The position numbers were made by a program, and so were the translations under genes. Shown here in pieces: positions 6,534 through 12,856 of a stretch of 20,329 nt of DNA. The notes below the pieces were generated by a model that saw only the letters and a program-made list of their open reading frames with translations, had not been told where the DNA came from and did no database searches. Numbering within the stretch: the first letter of the stretch is position 1; each line of letters opens with the position of its first letter. The stretch covers positions 1-20,329 of the forward strand of contig JAEYTU010000389.1 in the NCBI GenBank assembly GCA_023433825.1, given 5' to 3'. Origin of the DNA: Planctomycetota bacterium. Lineage in GTDB: Bacteria; Planctomycetota; UBA1135; UBA2386.

Positions 6534-7703
6534 TCACGGGCGCAGCACGACCTTGATGCACCCGTCTTCCTTGTCGCGGAACTTCGCATACGCCCCCGGC
6601 GCCTCCTCGAGCGGGACGCGGTGCGTGACGAGGAACGATGGATCGATCTCTCCGGCTTCGATCCGGGCCAGCAACGGCTGCAGGTATCGCTGCATGTGCG
6701 TCTGCCCCATGCGCATCGTCAGCCCTTTGTTCATCGCCGGACCCATCGGAACGTTGTCGACCATCCCGACATAGACGCCCGGGATCGAGACCGTGCCGCC
6801 CTTGCGGCAGCACATGATCGCTTCGCGCAGCGCGTGCGCGCGGTCGGTCGCGAGCATCACGACCGACTTCACCTTGTCGAGGATCGCGTCCATCGAGCCG
6901 GTCGCGTGCGCCTCGCAACCGACCGCGTCGATGCAACGATCCGGACCGCGCCGGTCGGTCATCCGATCCAGCGCATCCGGCACCTCCTCGGATCCGAAGT
7001 CGATCGTCTCGGCGCCGCCCATGCGCGCCATCGCGAGTCGCTCGGGAACGCGATCGATCGCGATCACGCGACCTGCACCGAGCATCAGCGCGCTGCGAAT
7101 CGCGAACTGGCCGACTGGGCCACATCCCCACACGGCGACCGTGTCCCCGGCTTCGATGCCGCAGTTCTCCGCCGCCATCCAACCGGTCGGGAAGACGTCC
7201 GACAGGAACAGGACCTGCTCGTCGGCCAGATCCGAGCGGATGACGATCGGCCCGACGTCGGCATACGGCACGCGCAGATACTGCGCCTGCCCGCCTGGGA
7301 ACCCGCCCAGCATGTGCGAGAAGCCGAACAGCCCCGCCGGTGAGTGACCGAGCGCTTTCCTCGCCATCTCGGCGTTCGGGTTCGAGACGTCGCACAGCGA
7401 GAACTCACCGCGCTGGCAGAACCAGCACTCGCCGCACGAGATCGTGAACGGCACGACCACGCGGTCGCCCTTCCGCAGCTTCGTCACCGCGCTGCCGACC
7501 TCGACGACGATGCCCATCGGCTCGTGGCCGAGGACGTCGCCGGACTTCATCGTCGGTTGGAACCCGTCGAGCAGATGCAGATCGGAGCCGCAGATCGCGG
7601 TCGCCGTGATCTGCACGATCGCGTCGCGTGGATCGAGGATTTTGGGGTCAGGGACCGTGTCCACACGAACGTCGCCCTTTCCGTGCCAGCACAAAGCTCT
7701 CAT
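6534..7703 (-). CDS. Zinc-dependent alcohol dehydrogenase, formaldehyde-dehydrogenase-like
   Basis: Encodes 389 residues, the usual length of the glutathione-independent formaldehyde dehydrogenase-like branch of medium-chain dehydrogenases. Catalytic zinc ligands are Cys38 (A-I-C-G-S-D-L-H), His60 and Glu61 (L-G-H-E-P-M-G). Structural zinc is held by Cys90, Cys93, Cys96 and Cys104 (C-G-E-C-W-F-C...L-C). The Rossmann motif W-G-C-G-P-V-G-Q-F-A-I lies near residue 188, followed by the acidic residue in V-I-A-I-D that favours NAD. It would oxidise an alcohol or aldehyde in the cytoplasm; the substrate cannot be set from sequence. GGAGAG precedes the ATG by 6 nt. It lies 66 bp downstream of the Cys-rich gene on the same strand, suggesting one transcript. 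Confidence 0.92.
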   Translation of the reverse strand: MRALCWHGKGDVRVDTVPDPKILDPRDAIVQITATAICGSDLHLLDGFQPTMKSGDVLGHEPMGIVVEVGSAVTKLRKGDRVVVPFTISCGECWFCQRGEFSLCDVSNPNAEMARKALGHSPAGLFGFSHMLGGFPGGQAQYLRVPYADVGPIVIRSDLADEQVLFLSDVFPTGWMAAENCGIEAGDTVAVWGCGPVGQFAIRSALMLGAGRVIAIDRVPERLAMARMGGAETIDFGSEEVPDALDRMTDRRGPDRCIDAVGCEAHATGSMDAILDKVKSVVMLATDRAHALREAIMCCRKGGTVSIPGVYVGMVDNVPMGPAMNKGLTMRMGQTHMQRYLQPLLARIEAGEIDPSFLVTHRVPLEEAPGAYAKFRDKEDGCIKVVLRP

Positions 7704-7769
7704 GTCCGTCTCTCCGACTGTGGTTTCTACATTCGGTCGTGAGCCGGAGACCCGCGACCCCGACGTCGT

Positions 7770-8030
7770 TCAGGTCTGTTCGACGTGGTCCTTCAATCCG
7801 CGATGCCCGGCCTGTTCGGCGCAGTGCGCACAGCAATAGAAGGTCCCGTCTGCGTCGACGCCGTGGCCGATGATCCGACAGCCGCAGTGCCCGCAGGTCG
7901 GCGCCAGGGTGTGGATCGCGCATTCGAAGCAGTCGAACACGTGTTCGCTGCCGTCCAACGTGATCCGCAACGGATTCGGGTAGTCGTTGCCGCAGCACTC
8001 ACAGCGTTGTTGTTTTCGTCCGTCGTTCAT
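7770..8030 (-). CDS. Small Cys-rich metal-binding protein (metallothionein/zinc-ribbon-like)
   Basis: Encodes 86 residues with 11 cysteines: C-E-C-C (10-13), C-F-E-C (34-37), C-G-H-C-G-C (46-51) and Y-C-C-A-H-C (65-70), plus several His. No signal peptide. The second half, with G-T-F-Y-C-C-A-H-C-A, resembles the YCx2C ending of prokaryotic metallothionein-like proteins; the first half (C-G-N-D-Y, F-D-C-F-E-C-A-I-H) looks like a treble-clef or ribbon. It probably binds zinc or another soft metal; no enzymatic role is claimed. The ATG has a strong GGAGG 7 nt upstream, which fixes the start. It heads the leftward set leading to the zinc dehydrogenase and acr3. I recall similar unnamed proteins in other bacteria but not a defined function. 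Confidence 0.85.
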   Translation of the reverse strand: MNDGRKQQRCECCGNDYPNPLRITLDGSEHVFDCFECAIHTLAPTCGHCGCRIIGHGVDADGTFYCCAHCAEQAGHRGLKDHVEQT

Positions 8031-8100
8031 GTCGTGACCTCCGACGACGACGGGAGCAATGCGCGTGCCCGTCGGGCACCGACTCGTGATGATCGAGCCG

Positions 8101-9927
8101 ATGTCGACCGACCAGGTTCTCGTTCTGGCGATCCTCGGAATCGCCGCCGCGCTGTTCGCGAGCAACAAGCTGCGCGTCGATCTCGTCGCGCTGCTCGTGC
8201 TGCTCGCGCTCGCGTTCACGGGTCTCTGCACGACGGCACAACTCGGCGACGGCTTCGGCAGCACCGTCGTCATCATGGTCGGCAGCCTGTTCGTCGTCGG
8301 CGAGGCGCTGTCCCGGACCGGCGTCGCCGCCTGGATCGGCGACCAGATCGCTCGCCTCGGCCGCGGTCACGAAGGACGCACGCGCGTCGTCGTCGTCGCC
8401 GCCGTCGGGGTCCTCGGCAGCGTCATGAGCTCGACCGCTGTCGTCGCGTTGTTCCTGCCGGTCGTCCTCCGGATCGCCGAGGACCAGCGCTGGGCGCCCG
8501 GGCGACTGCTGCTGCCGCTCGCCTACGGCGCATTGGTCAGCGGCATGCTGACCCTCGTCGGAACGGCGCCGAACCTCGTCGTCCACGCCGAGCTGCGCAA
8601 TCAGGGCCACGAAGGGTTCGGGTTCTTCGCGTTCACGCCGATCGGCGGGGGCGTCCTGCTGCTGCTGATCGCCGTGTTCGCGATCGGCTCGCGATGGCTG
8701 CTGCCGGCCGGTGTGCCGCTGAAGGCGCTGCGAATCCGACCGAAGATGCGGGAACTCTGGGGGCAGTTCGTGCCGGAACCCGACCTGAAGCGCCTCCGCA
8801 TCGGCTCGGAATCGGAGCTCGTCGGTGTCAGCCCACGCGAGTTCGACATCGGCAAGCGGTTCGGCGTGCGGATCGTCGGCATCGAACGTGCGGCCGGACG
8901 CGGCAGCCGGCGCGGCATGATCCTCGAGCCGAAGCCCGACGTGCTGTTCCACGTCGGCGACGTGCTGACCGTGATCGGCTCGGCCGAACGGCTGCAGACG
9001 TTCGCGACCGAATGCGTCCTCGACGCCGCGCCGGATCCCCTCGGCCTTTCGGAGCTCGACCACGACATCGGCATCGCCGTCGTCATGATCCATCCCGAGT
9101 CGAGCCTGATCGGGAAGACGCTCGCGCAGGCGTCGTTTCGGACTCGCTATCACCTGCACGTCGCCGGCGTCCGTCGCGACGGTGAACCGCGCCACGACTT
9201 CGCGCACGACCCGCTGCGCGCGTCGGACGCATTGCTCGTCATGGGACCATGGTCACGGATCAACCAGCTCCGCGACGAGCACCTCGATCTCGTGCTGCTG
9301 ACGGTCCCCGCCGAACTCGCCGCCGTCGCTCCGGCGCGCCGACGGATGCCGATCGCGCTCCTCGTCGTCGCCGCGATGGTCATCGGCTCGGCCTCGGGAC
9401 TCGTGCCGGTCGTCACGAGTTCGCTCGCCGCCGCCGTCGCGATGGTGCTCGGACGCTGTATCACGCTCGCCGACGCGTACCGATCCATTCACTGGGGCAG
9501 CCTCGTCCTGATCGCCGGGATGCTCCCGCTCGCCGGCGCACTCGAACGCACCGGAGTGCTGGCGCTGGTCGTCGACGGCGTCGGCGGCGTGGCGACCGAC
9601 GCCGGTCCGCGAGTGCTGCTCGCGGCGCTGTTCGTGACGACGACGGCCATCGGTTGCTTCGTCTCGAACACGGCGACGGCGGTGTTGATGGCGCCGGTCG
9701 CACTCGGCTTCGCGGATGCGATGGATGTCCGACCGCAGGCGATGGCGATGACGGTCGCCATCGCGGCGTCGTCTGCCTACCTGACACCGATGGGATCGCC
9801 GGTCGTCACGCTCGTGTTCGAACCCGGCGGATACCGCCCGATCGACCTGCTCCGCGCGGGGCTGCCGATGTTCGTGCTGACGATGCTGGTCTGCGTCGTG
9901 CTCGTGCCGTGGTTGTTCCCGTTCTGA
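8101..9927 (+). CDS. DASS/SLC13-type anion transporter with two TrkA-C domains
   Basis: Encodes 608 residues from ATG 8101. Two hydrophobic transporter halves (about 1-205 and 412-608) flank a soluble insert with two TrkA-C (RCK-C) repeats at about 228-305 (V-G-D-V-L-T-V-I-G) and 318-402 (A-S-D-A-L-L-V-M-G-P). Both halves carry the DASS substrate/sodium motifs: S-S-T-A-V-V-A (110-116) with G-T-A-P-N, and S-N-T-A-T-A-V-L-M-A-P near residue 522. The family imports sulfate, dicarboxylates or similar anions with sodium; the anion here is not determinable. Alternative starts are ATG 8059 and GTG 8065, the latter 9 nt after GGGAG. I prefer 8101 because the first membrane helix begins right after it. 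It ends 2 bp from the convergent lipoprotein gene. Confidence 0.9.
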   Translation: MSTDQVLVLAILGIAAALFASNKLRVDLVALLVLLALAFTGLCTTAQLGDGFGSTVVIMVGSLFVVGEALSRTGVAAWIGDQIARLGRGHEGRTRVVVVAAVGVLGSVMSSTAVVALFLPVVLRIAEDQRWAPGRLLLPLAYGALVSGMLTLVGTAPNLVVHAELRNQGHEGFGFFAFTPIGGGVLLLLIAVFAIGSRWLLPAGVPLKALRIRPKMRELWGQFVPEPDLKRLRIGSESELVGVSPREFDIGKRFGVRIVGIERAAGRGSRRGMILEPKPDVLFHVGDVLTVIGSAERLQTFATECVLDAAPDPLGLSELDHDIGIAVVMIHPESSLIGKTLAQASFRTRYHLHVAGVRRDGEPRHDFAHDPLRASDALLVMGPWSRINQLRDEHLDLVLLTVPAELAAVAPARRRMPIALLVVAAMVIGSASGLVPVVTSSLAAAVAMVLGRCITLADAYRSIHWGSLVLIAGMLPLAGALERTGVLALVVDGVGGVATDAGPRVLLAALFVTTTAIGCFVSNTATAVLMAPVALGFADAMDVRPQAMAMTVAIAASSAYLTPMGSPVVTLVFEPGGYRPIDLLRAGLPMFVLTMLVCVVLVPWLFPF

Positions 9928-9929
9928 CG

Positions 9930-10268
9930 TCAGCGCTTGCCGGCGGCGAGGATCTCGCCGACCGACATGCCGTGCAGGCGCTCGCGCATTCGGCGTTGCG
10001 CGGCCTCGACCGACGTCGACGGCGGCCCGTCGTCGGTGGCGAGGACGCGCAGGATCGCGTCGGTCAGCTCCGACTGTTCGCGCGACGTCAGCGTGTCCTT
10101 GATGCGTCGCATCGACACCGCGAACGCCTCGTCACTGCGGCCGTCGACGCGCAGCAATCCGTCCTGACGAATGCCGTCCCCATCGCCGCTGCCGCAGGCG
10201 GCGCAGGCAACGACGAATGCGATCCCGCCGGCGGTCGCGAGCCTTCGCCGCACGACGGTGCGCGTCAC
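9930..10268 (-). CDS. Small lipoprotein, DUF6694-like
   Basis: Encodes 112 residues from GTG 10268, which overlaps the TGA of the upstream gene in GTGA; this 4-bp overlap supports the start and suggests translational coupling. A short basic N-terminus and hydrophobic stretch lead to V-V-A-C-A-A-C (19-25), so lipidation at Cys22 or Cys25 is likely. The mature part reads R-V-D-G-R-S-D-E-A-F-A-V-S-M-R-R-I, then an E-Q-S-E-L helix and M-S-V-G-E-I-L near the end. This resembles the small DUF6694-type lipoproteins as I remember them (D-G-S-x-E-A-F ... G-M-x-x-x-E-I). The function is unknown. The call is limited by the protein's small size. Confidence 0.75.
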   Translation of the reverse strand: MTRTVVRRRLATAGGIAFVVACAACGSGDGDGIRQDGLLRVDGRSDEAFAVSMRRIKDTLTSREQSELTDAILRVLATDDGPPSTSVEAAQRRMRERLHGMSVGEILAAGKR

Positions 10269-11365
10269 TCGATCCGCACGATCGCGCCGCTGCCGGCCTG
10301 CGGACCCGCCGCAGAGACAGTCGCGGTCGGGTTGTTCGGCTCGTAGACGCGGCCGAGCACGGTCGTCAGCGTCGGCGAGGCCGCCGGGATCCGCGCCGAG
10401 ACGCCGTTCGTCAGTCGCAGCGGCAGCGGCGTGATCGACGCGTCGAGCGCCGCGGCCTGTGCGTCGACGGTGACACCGACGAACACCGGCGCGAATGGCA
10501 CGCGCGGCAGCACGCCGGTGAACGGCTGGTAGGTCCCGGTCGCGTCGGCCGTGCCACTCAGCGTCACGGTCGGCATCACGTAGAGGTTCGTGCAGAGCCC
10601 GGGCACCGGCAGGCTGATCGCGCCGGCGCCGAGCAGGAACACGCACGACGCGCTCGGCGGCAGGAAGCTCGCCGTGAAGTCGAAGATCGCGAACGACCCG
10701 TTCGGCAGTGCCTGCACGCTGTGGTTCGCGCGCAACATCGTCGCGAGTCCGCCGACGACGCAGCCTTGGCCGTTCATCGTGTACGCGCCGGGCGTGACGA
10801 GGTTGAAGCCGGAGATCGGCGCGTCGATCGGCACACCGGTACCGGGGCCGGCCGCGCTCGTGACGACGACCTCCCACAGCAGATCGCGCGTTCCGCTGTA
10901 GACGAACGGCGTCGTGAACGGGATCCGGAACACGAACGGCCCCGGCACCGTCGTCGGCTGCTCGACCCAGTCCGGCGTCGTCACCGACATCGACGGAACG
11001 ACGACGACGGCCGGCTGCGCGTAGTTGCTCGCGAACGTCGCCGACAGCGTCGCGAGGTCGCTCTCGGCCATCCGTAGTTCGAGTTGCAGCGTGCGCGGCG
11101 CGAACGTCGTCCTGGGCCCAAGCATGCCGTCGCGCCGGAACGACAGCGCGACGACCGGCCGCACCGAGCCGCGCAGGTCGGCGTGCACCTGCTGGTAACG
11201 GACCGTGTTCGTGAACGGGAAGCTGCTCGTCGTCGCGCCTTCCTCGGTCGCGTAGTGCGCCGGTGAGACGGTCGGCGTCTGCGCGACGGCCGTCGTCGCG
11301 AGCACGATCGGGAGCAGTGGGACGAGCGAGAGCAGCGGAGCGAAGGTCGTCGGCGAGGTGCGCAT
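10265..11365 (-). CDS. Secreted protein of unknown function with planctomycete-type C-terminal module
   Basis: Encodes 366 residues. Signal peptide with hydrophobic core L-L-S-L-V-P-L-L-P-I-V-L-A and probable cleavage after A-V-A (residue 28). The mature protein is beta-rich. It has a sandwich-like region around residues 50-200 (L-R-G-S-V-R-P-V-V-A-L-S-F-R-R-D-G; F-V-F-R-I-P-F-T-T-P-F-V-Y) and a C-terminal part (V-T-L-S-G-T ... L-R-L-T-N-G-V-S-A-R-I-P) matching the module in the other exported proteins here. No enzyme motif was recognised. It sits 9 bp after ytxJ and overlaps the lipoprotein gene by 4 bp, so the three form an operon. Confidence 0.8.
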   Translation of the reverse strand: MRTSPTTFAPLLSLVPLLPIVLATTAVAQTPTVSPAHYATEEGATTSSFPFTNTVRYQQVHADLRGSVRPVVALSFRRDGMLGPRTTFAPRTLQLELRMAESDLATLSATFASNYAQPAVVVVPSMSVTTPDWVEQPTTVPGPFVFRIPFTTPFVYSGTRDLLWEVVVTSAAGPGTGVPIDAPISGFNLVTPGAYTMNGQGCVVGGLATMLRANHSVQALPNGSFAIFDFTASFLPPSASCVFLLGAGAISLPVPGLCTNLYVMPTVTLSGTADATGTYQPFTGVLPRVPFAPVFVGVTVDAQAAALDASITPLPLRLTNGVSARIPAASPTLTTVLGRVYEPNNPTATVSAAGPQAGSGAIVRIE

Positions 11366-11374
11366 GGCGCGGCA

Positions 11375-11731
11375 TCACACCGCCGGCGGCGGCGATTGGC
11401 GAGGGGCGTCGCGCCACGCCGCGCGCAGCGACGCACGCGTGACCGCGCCGTGCGACACGTGCCAGACCGGCCGGCCGCCGTCGAACAGGATCGCCTGCGG
11501 CGATTCGTGGCGGACGCCGCAGCGTTCGGCGATGCCCCGCGCGACCGGCCGATCGGCGATGACATCGACGAACAGCGTCGTCGCGTCGGGCACTTCGCCG
11601 CGGAACGCGTCCCACTCGTCGCGTGCGGCGGCGCTGATCGGGCAGGCCGGACTGTGCTTGAACAGCAGAACGCGCGATCCGCGGATCGCCGTGTCGAAGT
11701 CGTCGAGGTCGTGCAGGACGCGTTGCGGCAT
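11375..11731 (-). CDS. ytxJ: YtxJ-type bacilliredoxin (monothiol thioredoxin-fold protein)
   Basis: Encodes 118 residues, the family's usual size, cytoplasmic (no signal peptide). The motif L-F-K-H-S-P-A-C-P-I-S-A-A-A (23-36) with single redox Cys30, the strand L-F-V-D-V-I-A-D-R-P-V and the segment G-V-R-H-E-S-P-Q (with the cis-Pro) are diagnostic of YtxJ, also called the bacillithiol-system redox-active protein. The family is thought to remove low-molecular-weight thiols from protein cysteines. ATG 11731 begins directly before the conserved domain; no good ribosome binding site is visible. It is the first gene of a leftward operon whose next two products are exported, an unexpected pairing for a cytoplasmic redox protein. 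Confidence 0.9.
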   Translation of the reverse strand: MPQRVLHDLDDFDTAIRGSRVLLFKHSPACPISAAARDEWDAFRGEVPDATTLFVDVIADRPVARGIAERCGVRHESPQAILFDGGRPVWHVSHGAVTRASLRAAWRDAPRQSPPPAV

Positions 11732-11866
11732 CGCGGCATCATGCCGAGCGCTCGGACCTTCGTGGGCCGCTGGTGCCGTGATTCCTCGCAGCTCGCAGCA
11801 AGCACTGTCTCGTCGCGGCCCGCGATGGCTAGCATCCCGCGGCTCACGGTCCCGGGGTCTTCCGTC

Positions 11867-12577
11867 ATGCACATTCACGCCATCGCATCGCTCGCGTTCC
11901 TGTTGCTCGCCGCCTGTTCGAACGCACCGCCCGAGCGTGGCGTGCGCGGGCTCGACTGCACACTCGTCCTGCTGAAGACCGGTCCGCGCACCGAGCCGAT
12001 GTCGCGCGAACAGCAGAACGACGTGTTCCGCGGGCACTTCGCGAACATGGAACGGCTGGCGAAGGAAGGCCGGCTGCTCGTCGCCGGTCCGTACGGCAAG
12101 CAGAAGTCCGACCCATCGCTGCGGGGGATCTTCGTGCTCGACACCGGTGACCGCGACGCCGCGCGCGCGCTGGCGGAGACCGATCCAGGCTTCACTGCCC
12201 GCGTGTTCCGCTTCGAGTACCACCCGCTGACGACTGCGGCACCGCTGCGGGAGTGCTTGGCAGCCGACTTGGCGGCGCGCGAGGCGATCCGCGCGTCGGG
12301 ACGCACACCACAACCGGGCGAAGGGGGCCGGTCATACGTGTTGCTGACGGCCGACGGGCGAGAGGCGCACGAAGCACTGACGGACCTTCCCGGTGTGCTG
12401 CTGCTGGCGCGACTCGACCGCACGCGAACGTTCGCACTGCTCGACGCGAAGGACCTCGACGCCGCGGCGCCGTTGCTCGCGCCGTGCGCATTGCGGCTCG
12501 GCAGCTACACGCTGGACGAGTGGTTCGGCAGTGGAAAGCTCGCCGAGCTGCCGACGATGGCCGCTACGGGCGGCTGA
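11867..12577 (+). CDS. Lipoprotein with two YciI-like domains
   Basis: Encodes 236 residues. The N-terminus has a lipoprotein signal with lipobox L-L-A-A-C (Cys17). Residues ~29-122 are a YciI-like ferredoxin-fold domain: L-V-L-L-K-T-G-P, F-R-G-H-F-A-N-M-E-R-L-A-K-E-G-R-L-L-V-A-G-P and T-D-P-G-F, with His57 and Asp106 in the positions of the family's putative His-Asp pair. Residues ~155-225 look like a second, degenerate copy (Y-V-L-L-T-A-D-G-R; ending Y-T-L-D-E-W-F) without the His. YciI proteins are normally cytoplasmic and mostly of unknown function, so an exported lipid-anchored version is odd. It ends 6 bp before the convergent fdsD. Confidence 0.8.
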   Translation: MHIHAIASLAFLLLAACSNAPPERGVRGLDCTLVLLKTGPRTEPMSREQQNDVFRGHFANMERLAKEGRLLVAGPYGKQKSDPSLRGIFVLDTGDRDAARALAETDPGFTARVFRFEYHPLTTAAPLRECLAADLAAREAIRASGRTPQPGEGGRSYVLLTADGREAHEALTDLPGVLLLARLDRTRTFALLDAKDLDAAAPLLAPCALRLGSYTLDEWFGSGKLAELPTMAATGG

Positions 12578-12583
12578 CGCGCG

Positions 12584-12856
12584 TCAGGCTTCGGCGGCGC
12601 GTTCGGGCGGACGTTCGGACGCACGCTCGGCCGGCTGCAATCGCGCGCGGTGCGTGCGCAGCGCCTCGACGACCAGCTCCGACATCCCGTCGACGACGCC
12701 GGCGTCGAAGCGCGCGAGCAGCTCACGACGCATCCGCGGTTCCCAGAACCGCGCCAAGTGACCGGCGACGCCGTCGGTGGCGAGGCGTCGGTCGGGCTCG
12801 GACGCGAAGAACGCGGCGATCTGGTTCGCCATGCGGACGAGCTTGTCGACGTCCAT
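12584..12856 (-). CDS. fdsD: Formate dehydrogenase delta subunit
   Basis: Encodes 90 residues, the usual size of FdsD. The motif L-V-R-M-A-N-Q-I-A-A-F-F (6-17), then H-L-A-R-F-W-E-P-R-M-R-R (34-45), is characteristic of the delta subunit that accompanies NAD-dependent molybdenum formate dehydrogenases. It is a small helical protein needed for a stable, active complex and has no cofactor. The ATG at 12856 overlaps the fdsA stop in TGATG, so translation is probably coupled. It is the last gene of the fdsGBAD operon. Confidence 0.92.
   Translation of the reverse strand: MDVDKLVRMANQIAAFFASEPDRRLATDGVAGHLARFWEPRMRRELLARFDAGVVDGMSELVVEALRTHRARLQPAERASERPPERAAEA

Noticed and set aside
10269..11615. 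N-terminal extension of the small lipoprotein to 561 residues
   Set aside because: The extension is an Arg-rich shadow of the secreted protein and ytxJ; GTG 10268 with the GTGA overlap and a lipoprotein signal fits better.
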